Under the pieces are notes generated by a model. The model was not told where the DNA came from, made no database searches, and worked only from the letters and a program-made list of their open reading frames with translations. Made by a program: the position numbers and the translations under genes. From Perkinsus marinus ATCC 50983 (Eukaryota > Perkinsozoa > Perkinsida > Perkinsidae), in NCBI RefSeq assembly GCF_000006405.1, contig NW_003211810.1:51696-115695 (forward strand): a DNA stretch of 64,000 nucleotides, given 5' to 3'. How positions within the stretch are numbered: position 1 is the first letter of the stretch; each line of letters opens with the position of its first letter. Shown piece by piece: positions 32,712-43,274 of the stretch.

Positions 32712-35700
32712 ATGTTCGGAGGGGGAGGAGGCGGCCTATTTGGGCAACAGCAGAGCTCGCAAGCCGGCGGACTCTTCGGTGGTGGCGGCCAGCCCGCAGG
32801 AGGCGGCTTGTTCGGTGCTCAGCAACAACAACAGGTAGAGTGGTGGCGAGTCGGGGTAGTGCCGTCCGGCAAGCCATGGGCCTTCAGAATGTGGGAGGAG
32901 GCCTATTTGGTAGCAGCCCCCAGTCGGGTCAAGGCGGCGGCCTCTTCGGTGGAGGCGGCGGCTTTGGCCAGCAGCAACAACAACAACGACCAGCCGGTGG
33001 TCTCTTTGGAGGAGGGGCTTTTGGTCAACAAGTACGACTTGTAGTTTTAGCACACATTATGTCACTTATTGCAGTCCTCCGGTGGTGGTCTCTTCGGTGG
33101 TGGCGGAGGCGGCTTTGGCCAGCAACAGAATACTGGTGGCGGCCTCTTCGGAGCACAGCAGCCGGCAGGTGGAGGAATGTTCGGTCAGCAACAGGTTAGC
33201 CGCGGTATCGCATACCCCAGGCCACTACCCTCTGGTTCAGAGTAGCGCCGGTGGTGGTCTCTTCGGTGGTGGCGCCTTTGGTGGAGGTGCCTTTGGTGGT
33301 GGAGGTGGGCAAACGGCAGGCACCTCTCAGGTGAAGTACCAACAGGTCATCGACCATGACTCCCGCCTGAAGGTAGTAGCTGCTCGGTCCAGCTCTGTGA
33401 AGGTGCCCTCTTCAGTTGGAGTCGATAACCGCTATGGACGCCTACAAGGGCAAGTCGTTCGAGGAATTACGGTATGAGGACTATGCCCAGGGCAGAGGCC
33501 CAGGAGGTGCTGCTGGGGCTACCGGCATGCAACAACCGGCAGCTTCTGGTGAGAGCCCCCGTCCGTCGGTGTGGGGAAGCTTAATGGCAGGTGGCTTGTT
33601 CGGTGGCCAGCAGTCTGGTGGAGGCGGCGGCCTCTTTGGTGGAGGAGGAGGAGGAGCATTCGGGCAGCCCCAACAACAGAGTGGTAGTACCTCTCGAGAT
33701 GGTGCAGGGGGATCCTCTGGTCTCAGGTGGTGGAGGACTATTTGGTGGTGGCGGTATGCAGCAGCAGCAGAGTCAGGGTGGCCTCTTCGGTCAGAAACCC
33801 GCTGGAGGCCTATTCGGCCAGCCTCAGCAGAACACTGGAGGTGGTCTCTTTGGGGGTGCAGGAGGTGGAGGTGGCCTCTTTGGTGGGGGTCAACAGAGTT
33901 CGAGCCAAGGCGGCCTTTTCGGTGGTGGAGGCGGTGGCCTCTTTGGCCAACAGCAGTCATCATCTCAGGGAGGGCTCTTCGGTGGGGGTGGTGGAGGTGG
34001 CCTCTTTGGTGGTCAGCAGCAAAGTAGCCAAGGAGGGGGTCTCTTCGGAGGAGGAGGAGGCGGTGGAGGCCTGTTCGGCCAGCAGCAGTCCTCACAGGGC
34101 GGAGGCCTCTTCGGTCAGCAGCAGTCGAGTCAGGGCGGTGGACTCTTCGGCGGTGGCGGGGGTGGTCTCTTTGGAGGCGCCCAGCAATCTTCTGGTGGAG
34201 GTCTATTCGGAGGTGCTCAGTCTAGTGCCGGTGGGGGCCTCTTCGGTTCTTCGCCCAATACTGGAGGCGGCCTCTTTGGCGGTGGCCAACAGTCTACCGG
34301 TGGTGGCCTCTTCGGTGGTGGCCAGCAGGCAGGTGGCGGTGGTCTCTTCGGCGGCGGAGGAGGACAGTCCGCTGGTGGCGGTCTCTTCGGTATCGCCCAG
34401 AGTAGCAGTGGCGGTGGCCTCTTCGGTGGCGGAGGTGGTGGAGGCCTATTTGGTGGTGGACAGTCCGCTGGTGGTGGTCTCTTTGGTGGAGGCCAACAGT
34501 CATCTTCGGGCGGCGGTCTTTTCGGCGGTGGAGGGGGCCTCTTTGGTGGGCAGCAGAGTAGTAGTGGTGGAGGTCTCTTTGGAGGGGGAGGAGGCGGTGG
34601 GCTCTTCGGCAATAAACCGGCCTCTGGGGGCGGCCTCTTCGGAAATACGGCGGCATCGGGCGGGGGCTTGTTCGGACAGTCTTCTAGCGGTGGGGGTCTC
34701 TTCGGAGGCGGCGGTGGTGGTGGAGGGCTCTTCGGCAGCTCCGCTTCGTCCTCTGGTGGCGGCCTCTTCGGTGGAGGAGGTGGTGGAGGTCTATTCGGTG
34801 CCAATAAGGCTACTGGTGGTGGTCTCTTTGGGTCCTCCCAGCCCCAAGGGGGAGGTGGTCTATTCGGTGGAGGCCAGCAACAACAGCAGGCCAGCATGCA
34901 GCCACTGTCTACACCAGCGGCTCTGCCTGTCCCCCCTCGTCCCAGTGGGTTGCTGCTACCCAAGGAGGTCGACAAGAGCCTAGCAGCTTACCTCTGGAAG
35001 GAGGAACCTAGGAGTCATGTCACTCCACCACCCCCTACGACCAGCGGTGGTAGTCCCCAGACCCCAGTGTCGTCGTCGAGATCCCCTGGTCTCTCCCCGC
35101 GCAGTGACAGGTACCACCACACTGATGGGCACTGGTCTATTGGTGGTAAGTGTCAGATTCTCGATTCCTGGTCCAGCTCTTGGTGGTGTCCCCCTGTCCC
35201 CTGTGAATCCATCTTCAATGAGGCACCTCCACGTCCGGGGTGGCGGCAATGCTTCCTCCCCCAGTCCGGATCATGTGCTGACCCCACGGAGTGCCATGAC
35301 CCCTAGGGCGGCCACAGGCCGCGCCAGCACCATCAGTGGTAGGTTGCTTAGTATAGATGTGTCTCGGTAGTACTCGTCTTCAGGTGGAGGCAGCACCAAC
35401 CTACTGCTGGAGGACGGTACCGTGCCCTTGCGGAACCCCGATGCTGTTGGATCTAGTTTCGTGGCGTTGGCTGAGTGAGTCCGCCCACCCTCTCCAACAC
35501 CGTGTTCACCCCTACAGACTCAGGCATCACCATTCATCTCCTCTACATGGCAGTCCCAGCCTAGAGTACGGCTCGATGACGTCTCCTAGGAGGTCGCCAT
35601 TGGCTTCCTCACTGATTGACCACGAACCGGATGTCGTCATCACCCGCCCTGGCGTTGTGTGAGTGCTGCTTTCTCGGACTGCCTTACCGCCTTCCCATCT

Positions 35701-36456
35701 CTTTCTTTGTAGATACTCTTCTTGCGAACGACGGTCTCTGTCGGCGGATCGTCGACGGTCCCCGAGTGTGGGGTCTGCGAGGCTACGAGAGCCGGCACCA
35801 CGCAATATGGTGCCGAAGCTTGAAGATCCCAACATGTGGTAAGTGTCTGGACCCTCCCATCAGCCGCCTAGGATCGATCAACCTCAGGATTCGGCCGTCC
35901 CTCGACGCCCTATCGTTGATGAGCGAGGCTGAGCTTGCCCGTGTCGACAACCTGGCTATTGGCCACTACTCCTACGGCAAGATTACGTGGCCTGGTGCGT
36001 ATTCACCGAATCGAGCCTTCGCTGTATTCTCCCATTGCTAGGCCTCACTGATGTACGCTACTTGTCGGTGGACGACACTGTGAAGTTCACTGCATCGGGT
36101 GTTGTTGTCTTTCTAGACGATTCGGGTAGGCGCCTTGACTCGCCTCCATTCCCTCTATTCTCTCCTTACTGTAGTCCGTCCCCCGGTTGGTAAGGGACTC
36201 AATAAGCCTGCTGTAGTAGAGCTGTATGTGAAGCCGAAGAATGCCAAGAAGGCGCGGCAACAGCCCGAGAAGGTTGGTGAATTCCGTCGGTGCCCTGTGT
36301 AGTCACGCTGTTGTTTGATGCTTTCAGTACATTGATCGTATGCGACAGTTGACTGAGGCCTTGAATGATGCTACCTTTCTCTCCTACGATTTGGAGACTT
36401 GGCGGTTCAAGGTTGATAATTTCAACAGAGGGCTGGGAAATGGCCCGCTCCGGTAA
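32712..36456 (+). CDS. Nup98-like GLFG nucleoporin with GLEBS motif
   Basis: FG nucleoporin of the nuclear pore's central channel, needed for mRNA export. ATG 32712 ([14 protein letters not shown]). GLFG units run on through several short introns. Near 33420-33500 lies [20 protein letters not shown], the Gle2/Rae1-binding (GLEBS) motif of Nup98/Nup116. A dense GGGLFGG array follows (33590-34880), then a Ser/Pro linker. Near 35870-36456 is the Nup98 autoproteolytic-type domain: [64 protein letters not shown]. The family's cleavage triad HF(S/T) is absent: the equivalent site reads DNFN, and the chain ends 10 residues later at TAA 36454-36456. So this is a non-cleaved, Nup100/Nup116-like form, not a Nup98-96 precursor. 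Confidence 0.88.
33591..34880 (+). repeat. GGLFG-encoding tandem array
   Basis: Imperfect minisatellite of Gly-rich units each containing GGN-GGN-CTC/CTA-TTC-GG (Gly-Gly-Leu-Phe-Gly). About forty units with Gln/Ser spacers. On the opposite strand it yields long Pro/Arg-rich open frames that are only shadows. Confidence 0.85.
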
Positions 36457-37057
36457 CCGGTGTTTCTACTTATAATGACTGATTGAACAACGCTGCTACT
36501 CCTACGTACATTTATCGTGTATGTCATTTTGTTGTGTACATGAAAGTTACAAGAGGAAAATCATCAACTCGCGAAATCAGTCGCGAAATGCCACAGTGCC
36601 GCGTAGTAGAAGTCTGCCAGTGTCATTGTACCCGTCGATAGCACCAACACTCAAAGAAAATATACATGCACCCTATTAGATAATGTATGATTTAGTGTAC
36701 ATAGCACCATGAGATTTATCGGGTGGAGAGGGCAATGTTGATGGGATGATAGGATGGACGACACTGTGCTGCTTTTTTCGCTCCAGCACGGTGAGAGGGA
36801 ATTCCAATAGTGATCATCACTATTGGAATTCCCCACTAAGTGATCATCACTAAGTGACGCTTCCGGTTTCTCTAGCCGGATCGTCTGTGTGCTGGTTTCC
36901 CCAATGCTATTGAGTCGGACTTTGATGATTTTAACGCGTGCTGGGTTCTAAACCAGTCGATGCACAAGGAGGTCGAATAAATCCTGCGACCCTTTGGATT
37001 TTGGGAAAATAAGAAAGGAGGGAGGAAAGACAAAAAAGCGTCGAGAGGAGCATCTCT
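36457..37057. other. Intergenic with palindrome
   Basis: About 600 bp with no gene; the perfect palindrome at 36797-36833 is the only structure noted, followed by a direct repeat of ACTAAGTG around another GTGATCATCAC core. Confidence 0.45.
36797..36833. repeat. Perfect 37-bp palindrome, 18-bp arms, 1-nt centre
   Basis: Left arm GGGAATTCCAATAGTGAT, centre C, right arm ATCACTATTGGAATTCCC. The arms match at all 18 positions. Confidence 0.9.
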
Positions 37058-37327
37058 TCATTCATTCTGACTACCACGCTTACGCTGTGTAATAATTCGG
37101 ATGAACTGGGTCCACATTTGTTCGAGACTATGTATATGCTGTCTCGGAACTATGTCTTGACTTGGAATTAGCCAGAGAGGCAGGTCTAGCACGTAGTGCT
37201 CTCTGCGGACTAAAGCGCTGCTTTGTCGACGGTTATAGAGCACGAACCAGACCGTTATATAAATCGACTTTTCAAGATGACTTTCGAGACACGTAGACAC
37301 TTCTCGAAAGTTCCAAGAAGTCATCAA
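37058..37327 (-). CDS. Hypothetical protein, 89 residues
   Basis: ATG-initiated open frame (second Met, MTSWNFREVSTC) with balanced composition, containing YITVWFVLYNRR and VLDLPLWLIPSQDIV, ending TGA at about 37058. No family is recognised and no intron is required. It follows the EEP-family gene on the same strand at a distance of 370 bp. It may be a real short gene or chance. Confidence 0.3.
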   Translation of the reverse strand: MMTSWNFREVSTCLESHLEKSIYITVWFVLYNRRQSSALVRREHYVLDLPLWLIPSQDIVPRQHIHSLEQMWTQFIRIITQRKRGSQNE

Positions 37328-37700
37328 GTCCCTGGATACTCATCTACAGCTGAGCGCCCGAGCGCGACTAGGCGAGGAGCAAAACACCGTCATTGACTCG
37401 GACAAATGCCAACGTTGCTAGTCACCGCGTGATACAGCGAAAAGTTCATGGTCGATGTTAATAAGCAGTAACATGAGGTGGCGACGGCGACAACCTTTGG
37501 CAATGGAAATGAGCACGTCGTCAAGGATCAGTGGCTCGGTGGTCATAAAGAGTAGAACCTGCCAATGAATGGAATACGACCTGTCGACCAGCCTATGAAA
37601 TCACTCCAACTGCAGTTTGAGACGAACCAAAAAGAAATAGAAAAGATAGAGACTGTATAACATGATACTTACTACTAGCATGCTGCTGAAGAATACCACA
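37328..37700. other. Intergenic, nothing recognised
   Basis: About 370 bp without a recognisable exon or repeat. Confidence 0.4.
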
Positions 37701-39616
37701 TCAGAACCACTTCTCGCCTAACGAGAGTTGACCCATTACGGGAAGATGGTCGAATACTCGGACACCGGGCTCATGGTCGTCCACGAAAAGGGACTCTTCG
37801 AAAGAACAGGCGGCTACACCGTGGAGCTTGAGATCAAACTCCCTATTGGACCGCGGGTTAATCACAGCCAGACGGTCTATGAGCTTGTCACGATTGCCTT
37901 TAAAACGATGCCGCTTGTACGAGTACTCAGCGACGGTGAGTCCTGCTAGGGCGTTGTCGAGGTCAGGGTTGCCATCGAGGAGGTCCACAATGTCGCAGTT
38001 GAAGTCGCCACCGACCAACACGGGGATTCGAGTTGCGTCACTGAGCTCTTGAAGGAAGAGGAGGACCGCTGAGCTGCAGGCATTAGCCTGGTGCCTGGTT
38101 GCATGAAATGAGCAAGCAAAAAATCTACTCTGCATCTTCTCGTGTTCTAGCTCGACAACACATATTCTACTCAATGCCGTGGCGAGCTGACCATGTGGGA
38201 TGGCACCGCAGTGGGCCTTCACCAACCGGTCCTTAACAGTCGTCAGCAACTCTTCCGGGACCGGCCGAGCCACCGAAAATTTTTCGCAGTTTACAAGAAT
38301 GCCCGTGTCATGAACTTGGCTCTTGTAGCCTGTGAGGTACTCGAAACGTCGTAAGTGAGTGTGGAAGTAGCATATTTGGGCCCGATGAGCTGAGAGGTTG
38401 GACTCCTGCACCATGAGTATGTCGGGCCAGCCGTCCTCGTAGACACCACACACGAACTTCTTCACCTCCTCCTGTCGGCAAAGTGACTGGCTGGGACTCT
38501 TCTTGCTGAACCATACATTCCACGTGCCCACCCTGAGGCCGTGGACCTGCTCCGCCTTATTCTTGGCCAACTCCTTCTCCTCTCCCTCGGTGAGGACTAC
38601 CTCACATGCATCCAACCACTCAGTATCAACAATCGTAGCCGCCGAGCTCTGCTCTTCGCTGTAGTCCCGATGGTCGCCTCTGGCCGTGAACAACGGCATC
38701 ATCACTCTCTCGCTCTCATCAGCCGAGGAGTCTTCCCCCTCTTCCTCCTCATCTTCCTCCTCAATATCACTCGGCATCATCGTCACTGACTTCCATAGTC
38801 GACTTACAATAGGCGGCACCGTCGTTACCTGGGATGCCTCCAAAATCTGGGACCCCGCCGGGAGCTGCGACTCAGCACTCTGAATCTCAGTGGTATTAAA
38901 TACATCATCAACACATGCATCCATCGCCGCCCTCTCCTCCTCTTCCTCCTCCTCCTCAGAGGTGCTCCCTTCGGAGTCCCATGTTTCCTCTAGAGCGGAC
39001 CTAGCGCTCTTAGCGGACGGCGGGCTGTGGTCCTGCACCATCACATGCGACACCAAATTGTCCTCAAATGTGACCTCGTGCTGCTGGTCCTCGCTCACCG
39101 TCGGGCTACTAGTGACCACCTCCGGGCTGTTGGTAAGCTCTAGAGAGTTGTTGGAGACCACCGAGGGAGAGGAGGTTGTTGAAGGGAAGCTCACAGCCGA
39201 CTGTGGCTCGTCACCGATGAGGACCCCACGGACACAGTCGGGCAGGCTTGGCCAACGAGATAGGTATTGCTTCTGGCCGTCGTAGTCATCAGATAGCGCT
39301 CCCAGCTCAGTGAGGATCGCCTTCACCTTCCTCCTCGACTCTACCGGTGATCGGTTCGCGAGGCTTGGGTTCTAACATAGACCACCTCGGTGTAATTACC
39401 CTACACAAGCCACCCACATCATCGACTAGCTTGGGCCAGGACAACCCCAGCTTCCGGAACTCCGACAACTCAGAGCGATCGGTCACTCTGTCGCCCACGG
39501 CATCCACGAAGGCCGTCAGTACAGCCACCACCTGGACCGAAAGATGAAGTAGTTTGGCCACAGTTGGCTCCTCTCACCTCAAGCTCCGTCCAATTCCGGC
39601 GTGCTCGTACGACCAT
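37701..39616 (-). CDS. Endonuclease/exonuclease/phosphatase (EEP) family protein
   Basis: Spliced from ATG 39616 (MVVRARRNWTELE|VVAVLTAFVDAV...LCR|VKAILTELGALSDD) to the stop at 37701. The first 240 residues are acidic and low in complexity (EEEDEEEEGE, TSEEEEEEEE). The C-terminal ~280 residues are an EEP fold: RVGTWNVWF, PDILMVQES, GILVNCEKFSVAR, FFACSFHATRHQANA, VLVGGDFNCDIV and VFDHLPVMGQL, giving the metal Glu, the D-x-N pair and the final D-H. This fold covers APE-like nucleases, tyrosyl-DNA phosphodiesterase-2-like and CCR4-like enzymes; the sequence does not decide between them. All core catalytic residues are present. Nuclear work on nucleic acid is plausible, given the acidic tail, but inferred. 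Confidence 0.7.
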
Positions 39617-39691
39617 GGGAGAAGGCAAGTCTAGAGAGCGGTCTCGACGAGGAACACAACACAAGTGTGAATCGAAGTGAATCAAATGAGA

Positions 39692-40683
39692 TTAATTGGC
39701 TTCCTCCCCAGCAGCAGCAGTTGCCCTGCTCTGGGCCTGCTTGATGATGCCTCTCGCGGCATCAACCAGTTCATGCAAGTTCGGACCCTCACATAGCGGC
39801 TTCGACCACCAGTTGAAACGCCTGGGGAGGCCTTCGAATAGATGAGCCACGAGTGCCTAAGACCAATGAGCAGTCGTGATGGTGACCAAGCTCACCTTCT
39901 CCTCCTCCGGCCCTTCCACGACGAGCTGCTCACGAGCTCGACAATAGACTACTCGCAGGTCGCTCGAGTCCGACAGAACAGCGGAAATTTCGGCGTCATC
40001 GTTGGGCGCTGTGGAAGGACAGTGAGAGACAGTGAGGGAGGGCAGAACCGACCTTCGTCAAGCGACACGTCCATAGGGACATCATCGACACTGGAGATGC
40101 CCATTTCGGCCTCCTCCATCTCCGCGAATACCTTCGCCGACTCCTCCGCCAGCCTTTGGAGCTCTCCCTCCAGCTTCTCAGCTAACAAGAGACGAATTAT
40201 GTGGCGCGCGGTAACTCCCTACCCTTGGCAGCCTCCCTAAGAGCCTTTTCACAGACATCCTTGATCTTCTCAGCTCGCCCGGCCACCTCAGCGGCCTCGC
40301 CCGTGAGCTCCCCCACATCTACAGCCTCCTCGCCACCCTCCACTGGCTCCACACGCTTGCGCAGAAGGGGTGAAAGCGTGTGGGGTAGCTGAACTTCATC
40401 TGATAGAGACCGCATTTTGTCCATACCAAAAACACTGTACTGGTTGCGGCTACCTCCAGGAAGGCCCGTCTTAGTAGTGCTTTCGAACAAGGACAGTGCT
40501 GGCTTGATCGAAGCTCGCTCCGTGGAGTCCAGCCAGGGTGAACACGACAGCTTTTGCAGCGTGCGTATTCTCGTATTGAGTTCCTGTGTGAGAGATGAGG
40601 TCGGCCAGGGTTGATTGGCTCACTCTCTCAGCCTCCCTCAGCTCCGACAAGGCACCCTGCAGATCTAGCAGAGTCGACGTCAT
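39692..40683 (-). CDS. Hypothetical helical protein
   Basis: ATG 40683 (MTSTLLDLQGALSELREAER), exons joined through FESTTKTGLPGG, QLPHTLSPLLRKRVEP, a long helix ALREAAKG/LQRLAEESAKVF, then LFEGLPRRFNWWSKP and a TAA at 39694-39692. Coiled-coil propensity in the first and middle parts, no transmembrane helix, about 270 residues. Not recognised; a structural subunit of a larger complex is possible, but nothing proves it. Confidence 0.5.
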
Positions 40684-40879
40684 AACACGATGGTGTAATA
40701 CTGACACCATAAGTAGTCTCAACAGATATGCGTTATGGACTATAGCACAGGGCACTCCAGGAGTATCCTTGCAGTGGTGGGATAATTCACTCATAAGACA
40801 ACAACAAGTTCCTCTAGAAAGACAGTAAGAGTACAATGGAGTCTTATATACTATAAACTATACATGCAATGTTCCAAGG

Positions 40880-41668
40880 CTATACGGCCGGCTCCATCAC
40901 ACGAGGCCTTTGGTCGAGCTTTCGAATCGAGTGCACCCGGGGTGCTCCACTGGGATCAGCCGTGGATGGAGGCGGTCTCACAGAGGGAAGAGGAGGAGCA
41001 GAAGGTGGAGGAAGGGGGCTTTCTATAGGCGATGCGCCTCCCTCGTGGTCACCGACCCAGCGGAGGCCTCTGTGTGGGACCTGACGAGTAACGTGATACC
41101 AAAACACATGCAATTCAGCGATCAGCTGACCTTACTGTTGCATTCGACGGTGAGGATGATGCTGAGGTCGGCAAGTAAGTGAGAGCCTCCAAGCACACCT
41201 CCGCGAAGGTCGACTCATCAGAGTCGGCAATACTATGAATGTTGCCGTCGACTAGTGACCCTAGTGTCGGTACACTAACAGGCAGGACATGCTCCTGTAA
41301 CTCCACCGAACGGTGGGTACCTCCGGACAAGGTAGTAGGACGGAGCCAGTGTGATAAGGGAGCCGACTAATGAGCCGATTGCGACAAAGTGCCACGTCCC
41401 AATGTCCACAGTGCTAACGTATTTGATCCACACTGACACGAACTCTCCTGCGAGAGCATGGGCCGTCTAAAAGAGACAAGGCCGACGAAGCGGCAATAGC
41501 AGCAGCACGTACCATGAGGGCCAGAAACCAGCAAGTATAGCCGGCAAGCAAACACACGAGAACCCGACGGGGCCACTTCCGATTGCCTATACCACATCGA
41601 CACCGGCTAATAGCTCCGTCGCTAGGTGAGAGAAGGGAACGGGCGGAGGTTACGGCGGACCGAGGCAT
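40880..41668 (-). CDS. Small multi-pass membrane protein, unknown
   Basis: ATG 41668 (MPRSAVTSARSLLSPSDG). TM1 is RRVLVCLLAGYTCWFLALM, spliced across a 46-nt intron to TAHALAGEFVSVWIKYV; TM2 is HFVAIGSLVGSLITLAPSYY. A cytosolic acidic part follows (SIADSDESTFAEV), then a Pro-rich tail (ESPLPPPSAPPLPSV) to TAG at 40882-40880. The joint near 41330 is not fully resolved. The family is unknown. The topology suggests two membrane helices with a long C-terminal tail. Confidence 0.45.
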
Positions 41669-42515
41669 GTCTCAGACTCTGCTAACGACAACACCAGCCG
41701 ACCCTCCCCGAACTCGAAGAGCCTAATACTGATACAGAACTTCTATACCGTTCAGAGATCTATCTCGCGGTTGAGGCCATCGATTCAACTGGCGAGGAAA
41801 ATCACATTCACGGGGGGATATCAATTTGGCGGTGGTCGTCGCATAGGAAAAATAATTCCGCAGGCAAGGAATCCAATTTCACCGACAACAACATCAATTT
41901 CGGATGGCAGTTACTCGATGATGCCGATTCACACTGCGCAGCCTCACGATCCACTTCTGAAGGGTAGCATTCACTGGATGCAGCCTCCGCATGGTACATA
42001 CAATCTACGTTGTATTAGTGGTAATCGTCCTTGGTACACGATATTGGTCGAGCTCTGATCGTAGGTAGACCCTCGTGGGGTCAAATAGGACTCGTACTAG
42101 CCACTGAAACCAGCCACAGCCCTTCACGAACAGGTACCACAAAAACGCCAATACTATACAGGAGGAACTGAATGCCCAGATAGATGCACTAGTAGACAGC
42201 AAGACTATTGATGCCCCTCCTCATCCTCCCGAACACAGTAAACAGAACTCTCTTGCCTAACTCCATTAAGGAGCACACGAATGCATCTAAGGAGCGTATT
42301 TTTTTCTTAGGCAAATTCAAAAAATCTGTGTTTCTCGTTAACGAATAAGAGTTTTGAGCAGAAACTTTAACAGGATATACTTATTATCATCATACATCAC
42401 ATGTTGAGTCGAAACGGTCATGTTCGGAACGGTTACTGATATATCATGGCGAGCGAAATAATCACCCCCGCGAACCGTGCAGATTCCTTAGGCAACACAA
42501 CTTGATCTCGTTATT
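41669..42515. other. Intergenic, nothing recognised
   Basis: 850 bp, AT-rich between 42290 and 42440. A 95-codon plus-strand open frame at 41771 shows no motif and is not retained. Confidence 0.4.
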
Positions 42516-42752
42516 ATGCCACAGAAATCGCTTCTAACCGACACCGAGAAAGCCGTCGTAGTTAAGAGGCTTGCTGAAGGGGCTAAGAGCGTCGAAGTTG
42601 CGAAGGAGCTTGGAAGGGACCACCGTACTATCAAGAAGTACCTGGAGGGGCAGCACCCGTCGCCCGAATCGACCAGAGCTGAGGAGCGTAGTAAGCAAGC
42701 ATTAGCTGAGACGGCCTTGCTGGCAAACTCAACCTTGCCTTGGCTATCGTAA
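42516..42752 (+). pseudogene. Orphan helix-turn-helix of a transposase-like protein
   Basis: 78 residues from ATG. The core VVKRLAEGAKSVEVAKELGR followed by DHRTIKKYLEG is a homeodomain-like HTH as at the N-terminus of Tc1/mariner-type transposases. The frame stops at 42752 and no DDE/D catalytic part was found downstream in any frame. It is probably a truncated remnant, or a small DNA-binding protein. Confidence 0.45.
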
Positions 42753-43274
42753 TCTGATCACTACTACCCACAATCGTGATACTTCTCAGGTAAAACCCGA
42801 AGATAACAACGACATTAGTCTCGCCCACAGGAGTCTCAACTGCTGTTGAACCAACATACGAGTCACACACCCATCACTCAAAGGTAATATTCCGTCTAAC
42901 GCCTCCCTCGAACCCAAGATGTATTCGATCGCCCATTTGGACAGCTTCGTTGCCTTCCAGAAGGGCACAGGTACTGGAGTGGCAAATACTACTCAATAAC
43001 CCCCTTGAAAAGATGGAGGCCCACATTGAGAAACGCCACACTCTCATGTAGTTTACCACGGAAAAATACAGTTTACGAGGTCCGTCAACCGCATTTAGGC
43101 GGAGAGTAATGGTAAATAACGTTTCGCTGTAGCGCGAGGCCGCACTATAATTTCGTGGCGCAGTGACGTTTTCTCTCATAATGCGCCTTCATCATATGAT
43201 CAGATCCATCTCAGTACGCCAATACCGGTTGTTGTATCTGCCATTAAATCACCCAGCCCTCCCCCTCCTCCAAC
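42753..43274. other. Intergenic, nothing recognised
   Basis: About 520 bp. A 101-codon minus-strand open frame (42874-43179) has no motif. No transposase continuation seen. Confidence 0.35.

Noticed and set aside
33481-34975. Long minus-strand Pro/Arg/His-rich open frames
   Set aside because: They are exact complements of the GLFG array of the nucleoporin gene; Gly codons GGN on one strand give Pro codons on the other.
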